A stretch of DNA of 64,000 bases from Aliiglaciecola lipolytica (GCF_018860635.1 NZ_JAHKPT010000021.1:156674-220673); one strand, 5' to 3'. Numbered from the stretch's first letter, positions 31,301 to 41,991 are shown. Notes: a model not told the origin generated them from the sequence alone. Numbers and translations are program-made.

Positions 31301-33190
31301 CTATTCGATTTCAGTAACCTGATAAATCGTCACCGTACCACTTACTTCGTTACCGATAATGAGTAGGGCATTGCCGTTAGGGCTTTGTCCTGCAGATACG
31401 AACTTGATACTTTCTGGACCTAGGTCACCTGAGTCAGCCACTTCTGCACAATCCATCCCTTCATTTTCATCACACGGATTTTCTAAATCGTCATCTAATT
31501 CGAAGTCGGTATCGAAATTGCGGTTGTTGTTGTGCGCAACAAACGCAACATTAAAAGGGTTTGTGACATCATATGTGAACAAATCACCGGAACGCTCTAA
31601 ACCGATAAACGCGTAGGTACGACCATTAATTTCGCCAACTGCAATAGCCTCAGGCTCGCCGCCTTTATCATCAGAACGGTTATCACCTTTATTTTCGGTG
31701 TGCGCGCTGTTGAAATCGTTACCTAAGATTGCAGCGGATATCTTTTCGAAGTCATCACCGGAGTCAAAGACTTGATTAATGCTTTGATCCCAAATTGAGA
31801 AAGAGCGAGAACCGTAAGCATAAAGTGCTTCATACACGCCGTCTTGGTCCGCATCACCTAACGCAGTGGTTACTTTGAGGCGGCCTAAACCATCATCAGC
31901 ACCACTAACGTCGTAGATTGCTTGTAACTCATCAGAAAGCTGCATATTCAGCTCATCTGGGTCAATGATATCTTCGACACGAACTTCTTCGCTATATGCG
32001 TCCCAATCTTTGGAGTCACCTTCGTTAGCCGATAAAATAAAAGTCGCGCCATTCCATTGGTATGTGGCAATCGTGTCTGGTTGATACATTCCGAATAAGC
32101 CAGGTACATTGCTAAAGCTTGGGATTTCATCTTTATTAGTGAAGTCTAATTCATACGTTCCCCAATCTTTGAAACCTAAGCCTTTAACTTCAATAGTCAT
32201 ATCATCCAAATCAATAATACCAATGGCATTGGCTTCTTGTAGTGAAACATAGGCCTTCTTACCATCAGCACTCATTGCAATATACTCAGGTTCTAAATCT
32301 TGCGCTACGCTAGTGCCATCTGGTCCTGCAAATTTGACACCTGTAGATGCGAGCAATGCTCTGCGCTCTTCATCTGTATCATAATCTTCGTCATCTAAAG
32401 TATCGTTGGAGAACACCATGTCGGTAGTCAAGTTTATGGTTTGAGCTAAATCGGCCGGAACCATGTCTGTTATCGATACAACGGAAATACTACCTTCTGG
32501 GTCAACATCGTAATCGCTATCAGGCTCACCTTCATTGGCAATCAGGGCCAAACTGCCATCTTCACTGAACGTTACCATGTCGGGTAGAGCACCGGTTAGA
32601 ACTGCTTTTAAGAAGGTTCCTTGACCTAAGGCATCTAATGAATAGAACAATACTGCGCCATTATCTGTTTTCGTTTCTCCCTCTACAGCAAGGGCCAGCA
32701 AATCGCCGTTTATAGCAATTGAATTAGCCACACCTAGTGCCACGGTTTGATCAATACCGTCTGCATCTTTTACGCTAACACTACTTGGGAAAGTGAACGC
32801 TTGTGAAGTCAAGCTAGTATCTATTATTGGATTGCCAACTGCAGCCGTTGGTATATTGCTTAAGGAAATAACCTCTACTTGGTTTAGAGCGGCATTAATC
32901 GCAAATGCAGATTGTGATGTTGCATGGAACTGGACAATTTCGGCGGCACTTTTACCGTATATCTCGACGCCACCTGCAGAGAATCTGCCAACCACTTCAA
33001 TCGCTAACTCGCGAGGTAAACTCTGACCATCAACTCCATTTGTACCGTCAGTGCCATCTGTCCCTGCGATACCTTGTGCACCTGTTGCGCCATCTTGACC
33101 ATCGTCACCATCAAGAGTACATCCACCTAATGCAGTTACCACTGCTAGGGCAACTAGACCTAATTTTAATTTTTTTAGCTGATCTTTCAT
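31301..33190 (-). CDS. Choice-of-anchor I-like lipoprotein with collagen-like segment
   Basis: A 629-residue lipoprotein: signal peptide with lipobox LGGC (Cys24), then ten consecutive Gly-X-Y triplets from Gly28 to Gly55 (encoded at 33020-33109), then a long beta-propeller of the choice-of-anchor I type (GKKAYVSLQEANAIGIIDL, ILSANEGDSKDWDAY, GGEPEAIAVGEINGRTYAFIGLERSG). Related proteins are often annotated as alkaline-phosphatase-like or esterase-like, but no catalytic residue set is evident. The glycine stretch probably acts as a stalk from the membrane anchor. Acidic motifs (GDADQDG, DDEDYDTDEE) suggest calcium binding. Confidence 0.8.
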   Translation of the reverse strand: MKDQLKKLKLGLVALAVVTALGGCTLDGDDGQDGATGAQGIAGTDGTDGTNGVDGQSLPRELAIEVVGRFSAGGVEIYGKSAAEIVQFHATSQSAFAINAALNQVEVISLSNIPTAAVGNPIIDTSLTSQAFTFPSSVSVKDADGIDQTVALGVANSIAINGDLLALAVEGETKTDNGAVLFYSLDALGQGTFLKAVLTGALPDMVTFSEDGSLALIANEGEPDSDYDVDPEGSISVVSITDMVPADLAQTINLTTDMVFSNDTLDDEDYDTDEERRALLASTGVKFAGPDGTSVAQDLEPEYIAMSADGKKAYVSLQEANAIGIIDLDDMTIEVKGLGFKDWGTYELDFTNKDEIPSFSNVPGLFGMYQPDTIATYQWNGATFILSANEGDSKDWDAYSEEVRVEDIIDPDELNMQLSDELQAIYDVSGADDGLGRLKVTTALGDADQDGVYEALYAYGSRSFSIWDQSINQVFDSGDDFEKISAAILGNDFNSAHTENKGDNRSDDKGGEPEAIAVGEINGRTYAFIGLERSGDLFTYDVTNPFNVAFVAHNNNRNFDTDFELDDDLENPCDENEGMDCAEVADSGDLGPESIKFVSAGQSPNGNALLIIGNEVSGTVTIYQVTEIE

Positions 33191-33428
33191 TATTGTTCCG
33201 TTATCGATATGTGATTGAAATCAGCCGGTTACATTAAGAGTTGGAAATTAAATATTTGCTACATTTGTATGAAGTAATTGTGACGATTAATCGTTTAGCT
33301 GACTTTTAATGGCAAATTCGAGTGGGATTATTGGTGTTTCTTTCAGCACTGTTGATCTTTTGTTACAGCTTAAATAAAAATATTTAGCCAATTTGTCAGA
33401 TAAATTAGTCATTGAGGGCAAAGTTGCA

Positions 33429-33434
33429 TATAAT
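33429..33434 (+). promoter_or_regulatory. Probable ndk promoter -10
   Basis: A perfect TATAAT lies 51 bp before the ndk start; the hexamer 17 bp upstream (TAGTCA) is a weak -35. The rest of the 294-bp gap is AT-rich with no other supported feature. Confidence 0.4.
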
Positions 33435-33484
33435 CCGCGCGGAAATTTTATCTAATACTTTTTTATGTAATCGGAGACCTGTCA

Positions 33485-33916
33485 ATGGCCTTAGAACGTA
33501 CTTTTTCAATCATCAAACCAGACGCCGTAGCAAAAAATGTTATCGGTGCGATCTATAATCGTTTCGAGTCAGCGGGTTTGCGCATCGTTGCTTCTAAAAT
33601 GTTGCATTTAAGCAAAGAACAAGCAGAAGGATTTTACGCAGAACACAGTGAGCGTCCTTTCTTTGGTGCTCTAGTTTCTTTCATGACATCTGGCCCAGTT
33701 ATGGTTCAGGTTTTAGAAGGCGAGAACGCTGTTTTACGTCATCGTGAAATCATGGGGGCTACTAACCCTGCAGAAGCATTAGCCGGTACTCTTCGTGCTG
33801 ATTACGCTGCTTCTATTGATGAAAACGCAGTACACGGTTCTGATGCTACAGAATCTGCTGCTCGTGAGATTGCTTACTTCTTCTCTGACGAAGAAATCTG
33901 CCCACGCACACGATAA
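33485..33916 (+). CDS. ndk: Nucleoside diphosphate kinase
   Basis: It transfers the gamma phosphate from ATP to other nucleoside diphosphates. The 143-residue product has [12 protein letters not shown] at the start and the phospho-histidine motif NAVHGSDA with His117, at the E. coli position. Length matches exactly. Followed by its own terminator. Confidence 0.97.
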   Translation: MALERTFSIIKPDAVAKNVIGAIYNRFESAGLRIVASKMLHLSKEQAEGFYAEHSERPFFGALVSFMTSGPVMVQVLEGENAVLRHREIMGATNPAEALAGTLRADYAASIDENAVHGSDATESAAREIAYFFSDEEICPRTR

Positions 33917-33932
33917 GCAAATAGCTTTATTC

Positions 33933-33957
33933 AAAAGGGGAGCTTTGCTCCCCTTTT
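33933..33957 (+). terminator. Intrinsic terminator of ndk
   Basis: A perfect 11-bp stem AAAAGGGGAGC / GCTCCCCTTTT with a TTT loop, 16 bp after ndk. Confidence 0.85.
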
Positions 33958-34021
33958 GTCGTAGTAAAGTTAGCTTATAAATTGTACAATTCGTTTAGTT
34001 TTAATTGAGGTTGTTTGTTTT

Positions 34022-35158
34022 ATGTCTGTAGTCCATCAAGTGGCTAAAACCAATTTGTTAGATTTTAATCGCCAAGGGATGCGAGAGTTCTTTGCGTCTA
34101 TGGGCGAAAAACCATTTCGTGCCGATCAAATGATGAAATGGATTTATCAGCAAGGTGAAACAGACTTCGAAAAAATGACTAACTTCAATAAGTCATTGCG
34201 CGCTAAATTAATTGAGCGTTGTGAAATTCGTGCACCAGAAATTGCTTATCAACAAAATGCGACTGATGGGACTATCAAGTTTGCGTTGAAATTAGATGGT
34301 GGGCAAGAAGTCGAAACTGTTTGGATACCAGATGGCGATCGCGCAACCCTATGCGTATCTTCGCAAGTAGGCTGCGCATTAGAATGTACGTTTTGCTCTA
34401 CCGCGCAACAAGGTTTCAACCGTAATTTGACTGTATCTGAGATTATTGGACAGGTATGGCGAGTAGCAATCACTATTGGTTTATCAAAAGACACCGCGAA
34501 ACGACCTATTACCAATGTTGTTATGATGGGCATGGGCGAACCATTGTTGAATTTGAAACATGTGGTGCCAGCGATGGAAATCATGCTGGATGATCTTGGT
34601 TTTGGTTTGTCCAAACGCAGAGTGACATTAAGTACCTCCGGTGTAGTGCCAGCGCTGGATAAACTTGGCGATATGATTGATGTGGCGCTGGCAATTTCTT
34701 TGCACGCTCCGACCAATGATTTGCGAGATGAAATAGTACCGGTTAACAAAAAATACCCGATTGAAGAGTTTTTAGCTGGTGTTAGACGCTACTTGGCTAA
34801 GTCTAATGCGAATCAGGGGAAAGTAACTGTAGAGTATGTAATGTTAAACGGCATTAACGACAGTACTGATCAGGCGCACCTTTTAGCTAAAGTGCTTAAA
34901 GAGACACCTTGTAAAATTAACCTGATACCTTTCAATCCTTATCCTGGATCACCCTATACGTGTTCAAGTAATTCTCGAATTGATCGCTTTGCTAAAGTGC
35001 TTATGGATTACGGCATAACAGTAGTGGTGCGAAGAACGCGCGGTGATGATATTGATGCTGCGTGTGGGCAATTAGTTGGTGACGTGGTGGATCGCACTAA
35101 ACGTATGCTGAAAAAACAGCAGAAAGGCGAACAAATTTCAGTAAAAATTGCCAACTAA
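34022..35158 (+). CDS. rlmN: Dual-specificity RNA methyltransferase RlmN
   Basis: A radical SAM enzyme that methylates C2 of A2503 in 23S rRNA and A37 in some tRNAs. The 378-residue product has the [4Fe-4S] motif CALECTFC (Cys118, 122, 125), the GEPLLNL SAM segment and a C-terminal AACGQL cysteine that forms the methyl-carrying intermediate with Cys near the SAM site. Starts the conserved rlmN-pilF-rodZ-ispG-hisS order. Confidence 0.96.
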   Translation: MSVVHQVAKTNLLDFNRQGMREFFASMGEKPFRADQMMKWIYQQGETDFEKMTNFNKSLRAKLIERCEIRAPEIAYQQNATDGTIKFALKLDGGQEVETVWIPDGDRATLCVSSQVGCALECTFCSTAQQGFNRNLTVSEIIGQVWRVAITIGLSKDTAKRPITNVVMMGMGEPLLNLKHVVPAMEIMLDDLGFGLSKRRVTLSTSGVVPALDKLGDMIDVALAISLHAPTNDLRDEIVPVNKKYPIEEFLAGVRRYLAKSNANQGKVTVEYVMLNGINDSTDQAHLLAKVLKETPCKINLIPFNPYPGSPYTCSSNSRIDRFAKVLMDYGITVVVRRTRGDDIDAACGQLVGDVVDRTKRMLKKQQKGEQISVKIAN

Positions 35159-35225
35159 TTGGATTAGTACCCAACAAGCAGTTAGCATAGGTCAATCTAA
35201 ATAATCCCTAACGTAAGTGAGTTAT

Positions 35226-36515
35226 ATGCGTAGTTTTTTGATTATCGCAATGATATTTCTCTCCGCTTGTGTGAGCGAGCCTTTACCTGAAGGTTTTAAA
35301 GCGAGTGATGACTTCGATCCCATAGCAGCGGCTAAAAATAGAATTTCATTGGGCTTAACTTATTTAAAAAATGGCAATTTTAGTCAGGCTAAATTTAATT
35401 TAGATAAGGCCCTAAAATTTGCTCCCCGCCTTGCTGATGCGCACTTTAGTATGGCCTATTACTATCAGCAAGTAGATGAAATAGCGCTCGCTGATGAAGC
35501 CTACCAAAAAGCCTTGGCTTTCGATCCGAAAAACCCCGACATTGCTAATTCTTATGGTGCTTTTTTATGTGAAAATGGCCAATACGTTGAAGCAAAAGAG
35601 TATTTCCTTAAAGCCGTTAATAGCGCAAATTATATTTCGACCGCAGAAACCTATGAAAATTTAGCCTTATGCAGCCAAAGTCAGGGACAGATAGAGGACG
35701 CTTTGACTTATCTACAAAGCTCGTTGAATCATCAGCCGTCCAGAGCCAAAGCCTTAAAATTACTCGTTGAGTTGCAAATGCAACAGCAACAGTGGGAAGA
35801 GGCAAAACTAAATTTGCGACGTTTGGAGAAAAACTCCAGAGTTACGCCTGACACCTTGTGGATGTCAATTATCATTGAGCAAGCTTTAAATAATAATGAT
35901 GTAGCAAAAGGCTATGGAGACATGTTAATCGGTATGTACCCGTCTCATCCTAATACATTAAAATATATTCAAAATAGACAAAATCTAGCTAATTTAGTAA
36001 GCACTCAAAAAGTCTCTAAAAAGCTCAAACCAAATACCAACAAGATAGAAAATCAAGTACCGCAAACGCCTGTTTCAGATCCGCTTAATGCTGACAATGG
36101 TCAACCCCAGAATCTGCAGCCAAATAATGACAAACAAAGCGAAGCGCTGGTGAATAAAACCGTAACTCCGGTGGTAAATGCGCAAACAAACCAATCAAGC
36201 AAAACTAAAGAGCAACAAAAGCTAAATAAACAATCGACTGCTGATGATTATCCAGTTGACGATATGCAAGCTCAAGAAAACCTTCAACAAGGCAAGGATT
36301 TAGAGTCAGCACAAGAAATAGCATCACAAGCTAAAAAAGAGACAGTGCAGCAATATCATGTTGTACAGAAAGGCGAAAATTTATATCGCATTTCGTTGAA
36401 GTATAATGTCAAAATACAGAGCCTGATAGATTGGAATGATCTTGCAGATGCCTCGTCTATACATGTAGGAAAAAAGTTGATAGTGATTGATCCCCAAGCG
36501 GTAGAACAGAAATGA
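35226..36515 (+). CDS. pilF: PilF/PilW-type TPR lipoprotein with C-terminal LysM
   Basis: The type IV pilus pilotin that carries the secretin to the outer membrane. The 429-residue product has lipobox LSAC (Cys15), then TPR repeats over residues 35-260 (SLGLTYLKNGNFSQAKFNL, AHFSMAYYYQQ). A long Gln/Asn/Lys-rich linker (about 265-370) follows, and residues 376-423 form a LysM peptidoglycan-binding domain (YHVVQKGENLYRISLKYNV). Typical PilF is about 250 residues and lacks LysM. ATG at 35226 with AAGTGAG just upstream. The end overlaps rodZ by 4 bp. Confidence 0.88.
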   Translation: MRSFLIIAMIFLSACVSEPLPEGFKASDDFDPIAAAKNRISLGLTYLKNGNFSQAKFNLDKALKFAPRLADAHFSMAYYYQQVDEIALADEAYQKALAFDPKNPDIANSYGAFLCENGQYVEAKEYFLKAVNSANYISTAETYENLALCSQSQGQIEDALTYLQSSLNHQPSRAKALKLLVELQMQQQQWEEAKLNLRRLEKNSRVTPDTLWMSIIIEQALNNNDVAKGYGDMLIGMYPSHPNTLKYIQNRQNLANLVSTQKVSKKLKPNTNKIENQVPQTPVSDPLNADNGQPQNLQPNNDKQSEALVNKTVTPVVNAQTNQSSKTKEQQKLNKQSTADDYPVDDMQAQENLQQGKDLESAQEIASQAKKETVQQYHVVQKGENLYRISLKYNVKIQSLIDWNDLADASSIHVGKKLIVIDPQAVEQK

Positions 36516-37447
36516 CAGAAGAACAACTAGAACAACCAGTAAACGTCAAAGGACCTGGTGCGATTTTAAAAGAGGCGCGAGAAAAAGCTGGGCTAAAATC
36601 AGCGGATATTGCTAATAAATTACATCTCAAAGTGAATATTATTGAAGCGATAGAGTCGGATGAATACGATCCTAAAATCTCAATGACATTCACCAAAGGG
36701 TATCTAAAGTTATATGCCAAACAAGTTAATGTAAAAGAAGATATCATTCTTGAAGCATTTGCTTCTCAAACTGAAGTGGAAAAAGAGCCCGCAAAATTAC
36801 AAAGCTTTTCAAAGCGAGTGGCTAAACAAGCCAGTGATGACCGATTAATGTTAATAACTTACGGCATAGTAGTGGCACTTTTAGCATTAGTAGTCATCTG
36901 GTGGTTACAGCAAGACTCTCCTGACAGCACTGGCTCAGATACAAGCCAAGTTATTGAAGCGCTCGAAACGCAAAATGCGAGCGACTCAACAGCGAGTTTA
37001 AATATGCAAACTGATTCTGAAGATAATGCTATTTCGGAACAGCCTACAGCAGATGATTTAATCATTAGCGCGCAAATCGCGCAGGATAGTGCCAATCTTC
37101 CTGAACAAAATGAGTCTGGTGTCGACGAGTCTATCAATGCGCTAAATGCTGAACAGCCTGAGATCCCAAGCACTTTTGAACAGCAGCAAAATGCAATTGA
37201 TAACATTGAGTTGGTGTTTGAATTTTCAGACAATTGTTGGATGAACCTTGTCGATGCAACGGGCGAAGCAATCGCCTATGGAGTGAAAAAACAAGGCCGA
37301 GTAATGACGGTTTCAGGTGTTGCTCCTTTCGAAGTAACGTTAGGGGCTCCAGATGTGGTGCAGATTAGTTATGACGGCGTGCGGGTAGACATGTCTCGAT
37401 TTGAAGCTGGGAAGTCAGCTAAATTTTCACTGCCATTTGCTTCATAG
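36512..37447 (+). CDS. rodZ: Cytoskeleton protein RodZ
   Basis: A bitopic membrane protein that links MreB to the cell-wall elongation machinery. The 311-residue product has an N-terminal Cro-like HTH ([24 protein letters not shown]), a basic juxtamembrane stretch, one span ([20 protein letters not shown], about residue 113-132), an acidic Ser/Gln linker and a C-terminal DUF4115 domain ([16 protein letters not shown]). Starts within the end of pilF (ATGA). Confidence 0.93.
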   Translation: MTEEQLEQPVNVKGPGAILKEAREKAGLKSADIANKLHLKVNIIEAIESDEYDPKISMTFTKGYLKLYAKQVNVKEDIILEAFASQTEVEKEPAKLQSFSKRVAKQASDDRLMLITYGIVVALLALVVIWWLQQDSPDSTGSDTSQVIEALETQNASDSTASLNMQTDSEDNAISEQPTADDLIISAQIAQDSANLPEQNESGVDESINALNAEQPEIPSTFEQQQNAIDNIELVFEFSDNCWMNLVDATGEAIAYGVKKQGRVMTVSGVAPFEVTLGAPDVVQISYDGVRVDMSRFEAGKSAKFSLPFAS

Positions 37448-37461
37448 TTAAAGGTACTTAT

Positions 37462-38580
37462 ATGTTTTCTGAATCTCCTATTAAACGTCGTAAATCAACC
37501 CGTATTAATGTTGGAAATGTTCCTATTGGTGATGGCGCTCCCATTGCTGTGCAATCAATGACAAATACTCACACTACTGATGTTGATGCCACTGTGGCAC
37601 AAATTAATCGTATCGTTGCTGTGGGTGGTGAAATTGTCAGGGTATCTGTCCCAACAATGGATGCTGCTGAGGCATTTAAACTCATTCGTCAGCAAGTGAA
37701 AGTGCCACTTATTGCCGACATCCATTTTGACTACCGAATTGCTTTGAAAGTAGCTGAATATGGCGTTGATTGTTTGCGAATCAATCCCGGGAATATCGGT
37801 AGTATGGATCGTGTACGTTCTGTTGTTGATTGCGCTAAAGATAACAATATTCCAATTCGAATTGGTGTGAACGGTGGTTCTTTGGAAAAAGAACTACAAG
37901 AAAAATATGGCGAACCTACGCCTGAAGCTTTGGTCGAATCAGCCATGCGTCATGTGGATATTTTAGACAAGTTGAATTTTGACCAATTTAAAGTCAGTGT
38001 TAAAGCATCTGATGTATTTTTGGCGGTTGGTGCTTATCGTGAACTAGCTAAAAAAATTGACCAACCTTTGCATTTGGGTATCACTGAAGCTGGCGGTTTC
38101 CGCTCAGGTGCGGTGAAGAGTTCTGTTGGTTTGGGAATGTTATTAGCAGAAGGTATTGGTGACACAATTCGGATTTCACTGGCAGCTGATCCCATTGAAG
38201 AAATAAAAGTTGGTTTCGATATATTGAAGTCGCTACGGATACGTTCTAGAGGGATAAACTTTATTGCTTGTCCAAGCTGCTCTCGTCAAGAATTCGATGT
38301 GATTGCTACGGTAAATGCGCTAGAACAACGGGTCGAAGATATTTTAACGCCTATGGACGTCTCTATTATTGGCTGTGTGGTGAATGGGCCAGGTGAAGCG
38401 GAAGTTTCAGACCTAGGACTTACCGGTGCTCGCAATATGAGTGGTTTTTATTTAGATGGGAAGCGTCAAAAAGAGCGTTTGTCGAACGATGATTTAGTTG
38501 ATCAACTCGAAAAACGCATTAGAGCCAAAGCATCACAACTGGACGTGAAGCGAAAGATTGATGTAAAGCAGGTGGGATAA
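37462..38580 (+). CDS. ispG: 4-hydroxy-3-methylbut-2-en-1-yl diphosphate synthase
   Basis: A [4Fe-4S] enzyme of the MEP isoprenoid pathway that makes HMBPP from MEcPP. The 372-residue product has the TIM-barrel part ([25 protein letters not shown]) and a C-terminal cluster-binding part with CPSCSR and GCVVNGPGE. Depends on the isc system encoded 10 kb upstream. Confidence 0.96.
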   Translation: MFSESPIKRRKSTRINVGNVPIGDGAPIAVQSMTNTHTTDVDATVAQINRIVAVGGEIVRVSVPTMDAAEAFKLIRQQVKVPLIADIHFDYRIALKVAEYGVDCLRINPGNIGSMDRVRSVVDCAKDNNIPIRIGVNGGSLEKELQEKYGEPTPEALVESAMRHVDILDKLNFDQFKVSVKASDVFLAVGAYRELAKKIDQPLHLGITEAGGFRSGAVKSSVGLGMLLAEGIGDTIRISLAADPIEEIKVGFDILKSLRIRSRGINFIACPSCSRQEFDVIATVNALEQRVEDILTPMDVSIIGCVVNGPGEAEVSDLGLTGARNMSGFYLDGKRQKERLSNDDLVDQLEKRIRAKASQLDVKRKIDVKQVG

Positions 38581-38609
38581 AATTTTTTAGCACTTGTAAC
38601 ACCACTATC

Positions 38610-38633
38610 AAAGCCCCTATAATACGGGGCTTT
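38610..38633 (+). terminator. Intrinsic terminator between ispG and hisS
   Basis: Stem AAAGCCCC / GGGGCTTT with an 8-base loop followed by further T, 29 bp after ispG. Confidence 0.85.
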
Positions 38634-38642
38634 TTTATTAGG

Positions 38643-38667
38643 GTATTGGCAAATTGAGAGCCAATAC
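38643..38667 (+). repeat. Intergenic stem GTATTGGC/GCCAATAC before hisS
   Basis: A perfect 8-bp inverted repeat with a 9-base spacer directly after the ispG terminator and 27 bp before hisS. The same arms recur before guaA at 46618-46643, so it may be a dispersed element or a shared operator. Confidence 0.55.
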
Positions 38668-38694
38668 AGAAACGAATTTCAGAGTACGTATTTA

Positions 38695-39975
38695 GTGACA
38701 AAACAAATTCAAGCAGTTCGCGGGATGAATGATTGCTTACCCGCTGATTCAGGTGTTTGGCAATGGGTAGAGGATAAGATCCGCAGTGTGGTTGGCTCTT
38801 ATGGCTACCAAGAATTGCGCACCCCTATTGTAGAGAGTACTGACTTATTTAAACGCTCTATCGGTGAAGTGACTGATATCGTTGAAAAAGAGATGTACAC
38901 CTTTGAAGATCGCAATGGTGATAGCTTAACCCTTCGACCTGAAAATACTGCAAGTTGTGTTCGTGCAGGCAATCAACACGGTCTTATTTATAATCAACAA
39001 CAACGTATTTGGTACATGGGTCCCATGTTTCGCCATGAACGTCCACAAAAAGGACGTTATCGGCAATTTCATCAATTTGGTGTAGAGACCTTCGGTCTAG
39101 ATGGACCCGATATCGATGTTGAAGTGATTATGCTCAGCGCGCGTTTATGGAAAGTGTTCGGCATCAGTGAGCATGTAACCCTGGAAATAAATTCGTTAGG
39201 TTCGAACCAAGCACGAGCGAACTATCGCGATGCCTTGGTCGAATATTTAAGCGCACGAAAATCACAACTGGATGAAGATAGTTTACGCCGGTTGGAATCC
39301 AATCCACTGCGAGTTTTGGACAGTAAAAATCCAGATGTGCAGGCAGCTATTAAAGATGCGCCAACCTTGTTAGATTATTTGGATGATGAATCCAAAACCC
39401 ATTTTGAATCTTTGTGTTCGAAATTAACTGATATGGGCATTCAATACCGGATTAATCCACGCTTGGTTCGTGGTTTAGATTATTATAATCGTACGGTTTT
39501 TGAGTGGGTAACTGAAAGTCTTGGCTCGCAAGGCACAGTGTGTGCTGGCGGCCGATACGATGGTTTGGTAGAACAATTGGGTGGTAAACCTAGCACAGCT
39601 GTAGGCTTTGCAATGGGGATTGAACGACTCGTTCTGATGTTACAAACTTTAGGATTAACTTCAGATGTACCTGACCCCGTTGATATTTATGTGACTGCCC
39701 TTGGAGATTCTACGGAACTTTACGCCATGAAATTGTCTGAGCAATTGAGAGATTCTTCTCCACAGCTTCGAGTTCAGTTGCATTGTGGCGGCGGAAACTT
39801 AAAAAAGCAGATGAAACGCGCAGATAAAAGCGGTGCACCAATCGTTATTGTGATTGGTGAAAACGAAATGAATGAAAATAAAGTTGTGGTTAAATACCTC
39901 CGTGAAGACATTCCGCAGGTAACCATTTCCAGTGATGAACTGGGCACAGTTTTAGCTCAATATTTTAAAATATAA
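38695..39975 (+). CDS. hisS: Histidyl-tRNA synthetase
   Basis: A class II aminoacyl-tRNA synthetase charging tRNA-His. The 426-residue product has motif 1 region ([12 protein letters not shown]), motif 2 ([19 protein letters not shown]), the histidine-specific [15 protein letters not shown] and GGRYDGL motifs, and the C-terminal anticodon-binding domain. It starts at GTG 38695. Confidence 0.96.
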   Translation: MTKQIQAVRGMNDCLPADSGVWQWVEDKIRSVVGSYGYQELRTPIVESTDLFKRSIGEVTDIVEKEMYTFEDRNGDSLTLRPENTASCVRAGNQHGLIYNQQQRIWYMGPMFRHERPQKGRYRQFHQFGVETFGLDGPDIDVEVIMLSARLWKVFGISEHVTLEINSLGSNQARANYRDALVEYLSARKSQLDEDSLRRLESNPLRVLDSKNPDVQAAIKDAPTLLDYLDDESKTHFESLCSKLTDMGIQYRINPRLVRGLDYYNRTVFEWVTESLGSQGTVCAGGRYDGLVEQLGGKPSTAVGFAMGIERLVLMLQTLGLTSDVPDPVDIYVTALGDSTELYAMKLSEQLRDSSPQLRVQLHCGGGNLKKQMKRADKSGAPIVIVIGENEMNENKVVVKYLREDIPQVTISSDELGTVLAQYFKI

Positions 39976-40019
39976 GATAAAGTACAATAACGTATTATCG
40001 GTTGTACGAGGAAAATCAA

Positions 40020-40634
40020 ATGGAAGAATTTGCAACAGAAGAACAACAAGTAGAAGCGATTAAACGTTTTTGGCGTGAGAATGGCTTGGCAATTGCAGTT
40101 GGCGTTATTTTAGGTGTAGGTGGTTTGTACGGTTGGAGATATTACAACGATACGCAAATTGCTGAAAAAGAAGCAGCTTCGCGTTCGTATGAGCAGTTAA
40201 GTGCCACTTTGACATCTGAAAATACGCAAAAAGCGGAAGCATTTGTTGCAGGTAACAAAGGCGGCTACTCTATACTAACAGCATTACAATTGGCTAAATT
40301 GTCAGTTGAAGAGGGCGATTTAGAAAAAGCCGCGAGTCATCTGAAATATGTGGCAAATAACGCCGATGATGAAGCAATTAAAAGCGTCGCTAATTTGCGT
40401 TTGGCAAGAGTACAAAATTCGCTAAGTCAATTTGACCAAGCCATGGCTAGTTTAGATTTAGTTACTCAACCTGCATTCGTTGCGCAAGTAGATGAGATTA
40501 AGGGTGATATTTACGTTAATCAATCTAAATTTGACGCTGCTAAAGAAGCATATAGTGCATCGTTAGACGCTAACGCTAATAATCAGCTAGTGAAAATGAA
40601 GTTGGACAACTTAGCGGTTGTTATCAATGGGTAA
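40020..40634 (+). CDS. yfgM: YfgM-family membrane protein
   Basis: An inner-membrane TPR protein; in E. coli it works with PpiD and the Sec translocon on periplasmic folding. The 204-residue product has an N-terminal cytosolic helix (EEQQVEAIKRFWRENG), one span (LAIAVGVILGVGGLYGW), and a helical periplasmic part with degenerate TPRs ending DNLAVV. ATG at 40020 gives the family start. Overlaps bamB by 8 bp. Confidence 0.92.
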   Translation: MEEFATEEQQVEAIKRFWRENGLAIAVGVILGVGGLYGWRYYNDTQIAEKEAASRSYEQLSATLTSENTQKAEAFVAGNKGGYSILTALQLAKLSVEEGDLEKAASHLKYVANNADDEAIKSVANLRLARVQNSLSQFDQAMASLDLVTQPAFVAQVDEIKGDIYVNQSKFDAAKEAYSASLDANANNQLVKMKLDNLAVVING

Positions 40635-41880
40635 TATCAGTATGGGTTTAAGTTGGATTAAGGTGGTTACATTTATAAGTGTAATGACACTAGCAGGTTG
40701 TTCAACTATTTCTGGCTGGTTTATGGACGACGAAGAAATTGAAATCCGCACCCTAAAACCAATAGAGTCGAAGTTTACTGCTACTCAGTTATGGTCACAC
40801 GATTTAACCGGTGGAATTGATAAATTCTATTCAAGATTACGTCCTGCTGTTGCTTACGACAAAGTGTTTGCGGCCAGTCGTCAAGGTATAGTCGCAGCTT
40901 ATGAACTCGAATCAGGTAAGCAAGTCTGGAAACGTGATTTCGCCGAATATCCTAATGAAAATTGGTACAGTTTTATTACTAATTTGTGGTCTGATGGTAT
41001 TACAGCGAAAATTTCTGGCGGCTTAACCGTTATATATGAAACTGTATATTTGGGTTCTGAGAATGGCGAAGTGTTCGCTTTAGATGCCAATACCGGCGAA
41101 ACCAAATGGGTTACTAAAGTACGCGGGGAAATTATTGCTTCTCCGGCAGTGGACGAAAATGTCGTATTGGTAAATACAGGTTCAGGCACCTTGTTTGCAT
41201 TGGATGCGAACACCGGCGAACAATTATGGATGTTCGAGTCTGACGTTCCCGCACTTAGTTTACGGGGAATCTCTGCTCCTGTAGCTGTTAACGGTGGTGC
41301 GCTAGTGGGTACCGCTACAGGCAAATTAGTCGTCAATATTCTAGGCAGCGGCCAAACTGCTTGGGAACAAACCATTTCTGCGCCCTCTGGTGCAACTGAA
41401 CTGGAACGTATAGTTGATATTGATAGTCAACCTCTAGTAGTCGGCCCTAATGTCTATGTCATTTCATTTGATGGGACCTTAGCTGCTGTTGAATTACGCA
41501 GTGGTCGAATTATTTGGAAGCGTGAATATAACTCTTACAGACGTTTGGGGATTGATGGCAATAGCTTGTTTGTTACTGATAAGAATAGCAACATATATAG
41601 CATTGACCGTCGTAACGGCGTTGAGTTGTGGAGTCAAGGTGGACTTAAAAAACGTAACTTAACCTCTCCTGAGTCTATTGGTAATTATTTGGTCGTGGGT
41701 GATAAGTATGGATTCTTGCATTGGTTAGATAAAACCGATGGAACAATTGTGTCACGTATGGATGTAGGTGGCGACGATGAAGATGAAGGGATTTATGTAG
41801 CGCCAGTTGCGTTTGGCGATAAGATATACACTCAGACTAGAGATGGTGAATTAATCGCTATAGCTGTACCTGTAATCTAA
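40627..41880 (+). CDS. bamB: Outer-membrane assembly lipoprotein BamB
   Basis: A component of the BAM complex that inserts barrel proteins. The 417-residue product has lipobox LAGC, then an eight-bladed PQQ-like propeller (VYLGSENGEVFALDANTGETKW, and TLFALDANTGEQLWMF). ATG at 40627 overlaps the end of yfgM; a Met at 40642 is the alternative. Unlike in some relatives, der is separated by 169 bp with strong inverted repeats. Confidence 0.94.
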   Translation: MGNISMGLSWIKVVTFISVMTLAGCSTISGWFMDDEEIEIRTLKPIESKFTATQLWSHDLTGGIDKFYSRLRPAVAYDKVFAASRQGIVAAYELESGKQVWKRDFAEYPNENWYSFITNLWSDGITAKISGGLTVIYETVYLGSENGEVFALDANTGETKWVTKVRGEIIASPAVDENVVLVNTGSGTLFALDANTGEQLWMFESDVPALSLRGISAPVAVNGGALVGTATGKLVVNILGSGQTAWEQTISAPSGATELERIVDIDSQPLVVGPNVYVISFDGTLAAVELRSGRIIWKREYNSYRRLGIDGNSLFVTDKNSNIYSIDRRNGVELWSQGGLKKRNLTSPESIGNYLVVGDKYGFLHWLDKTDGTIVSRMDVGGDDEDEGIYVAPVAFGDKIYTQTRDGELIAIAVPVI

Positions 41881-41914
41881 TCAACTTTTGTTGATTTGGA
41901 ATCATCGATTGTGT

Positions 41915-41968
41915 AAGTTCACTGATATTAACTCGCATGGATTACCTTGCTAGATAGAAAGTGAACTT
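41915..41968. repeat. Inverted repeat in bamB-der gap
   Basis: AAGTTCACT at 41915-41923 and AGTGAACTT at 41960-41968 are perfect 9-bp inverted copies 36 bases apart. Confidence 0.55.
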
Positions 41969-41991
41969 CATAGCCTAAGTACGAACTAATC

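Noticed and set aside
32793-33237. Plus-strand frames opposite the collagen-like lipoprotein start, one His-rich
   Set aside because: The His/Leu pattern is the complement of the Gly-Asp triplet codons, not a protein.
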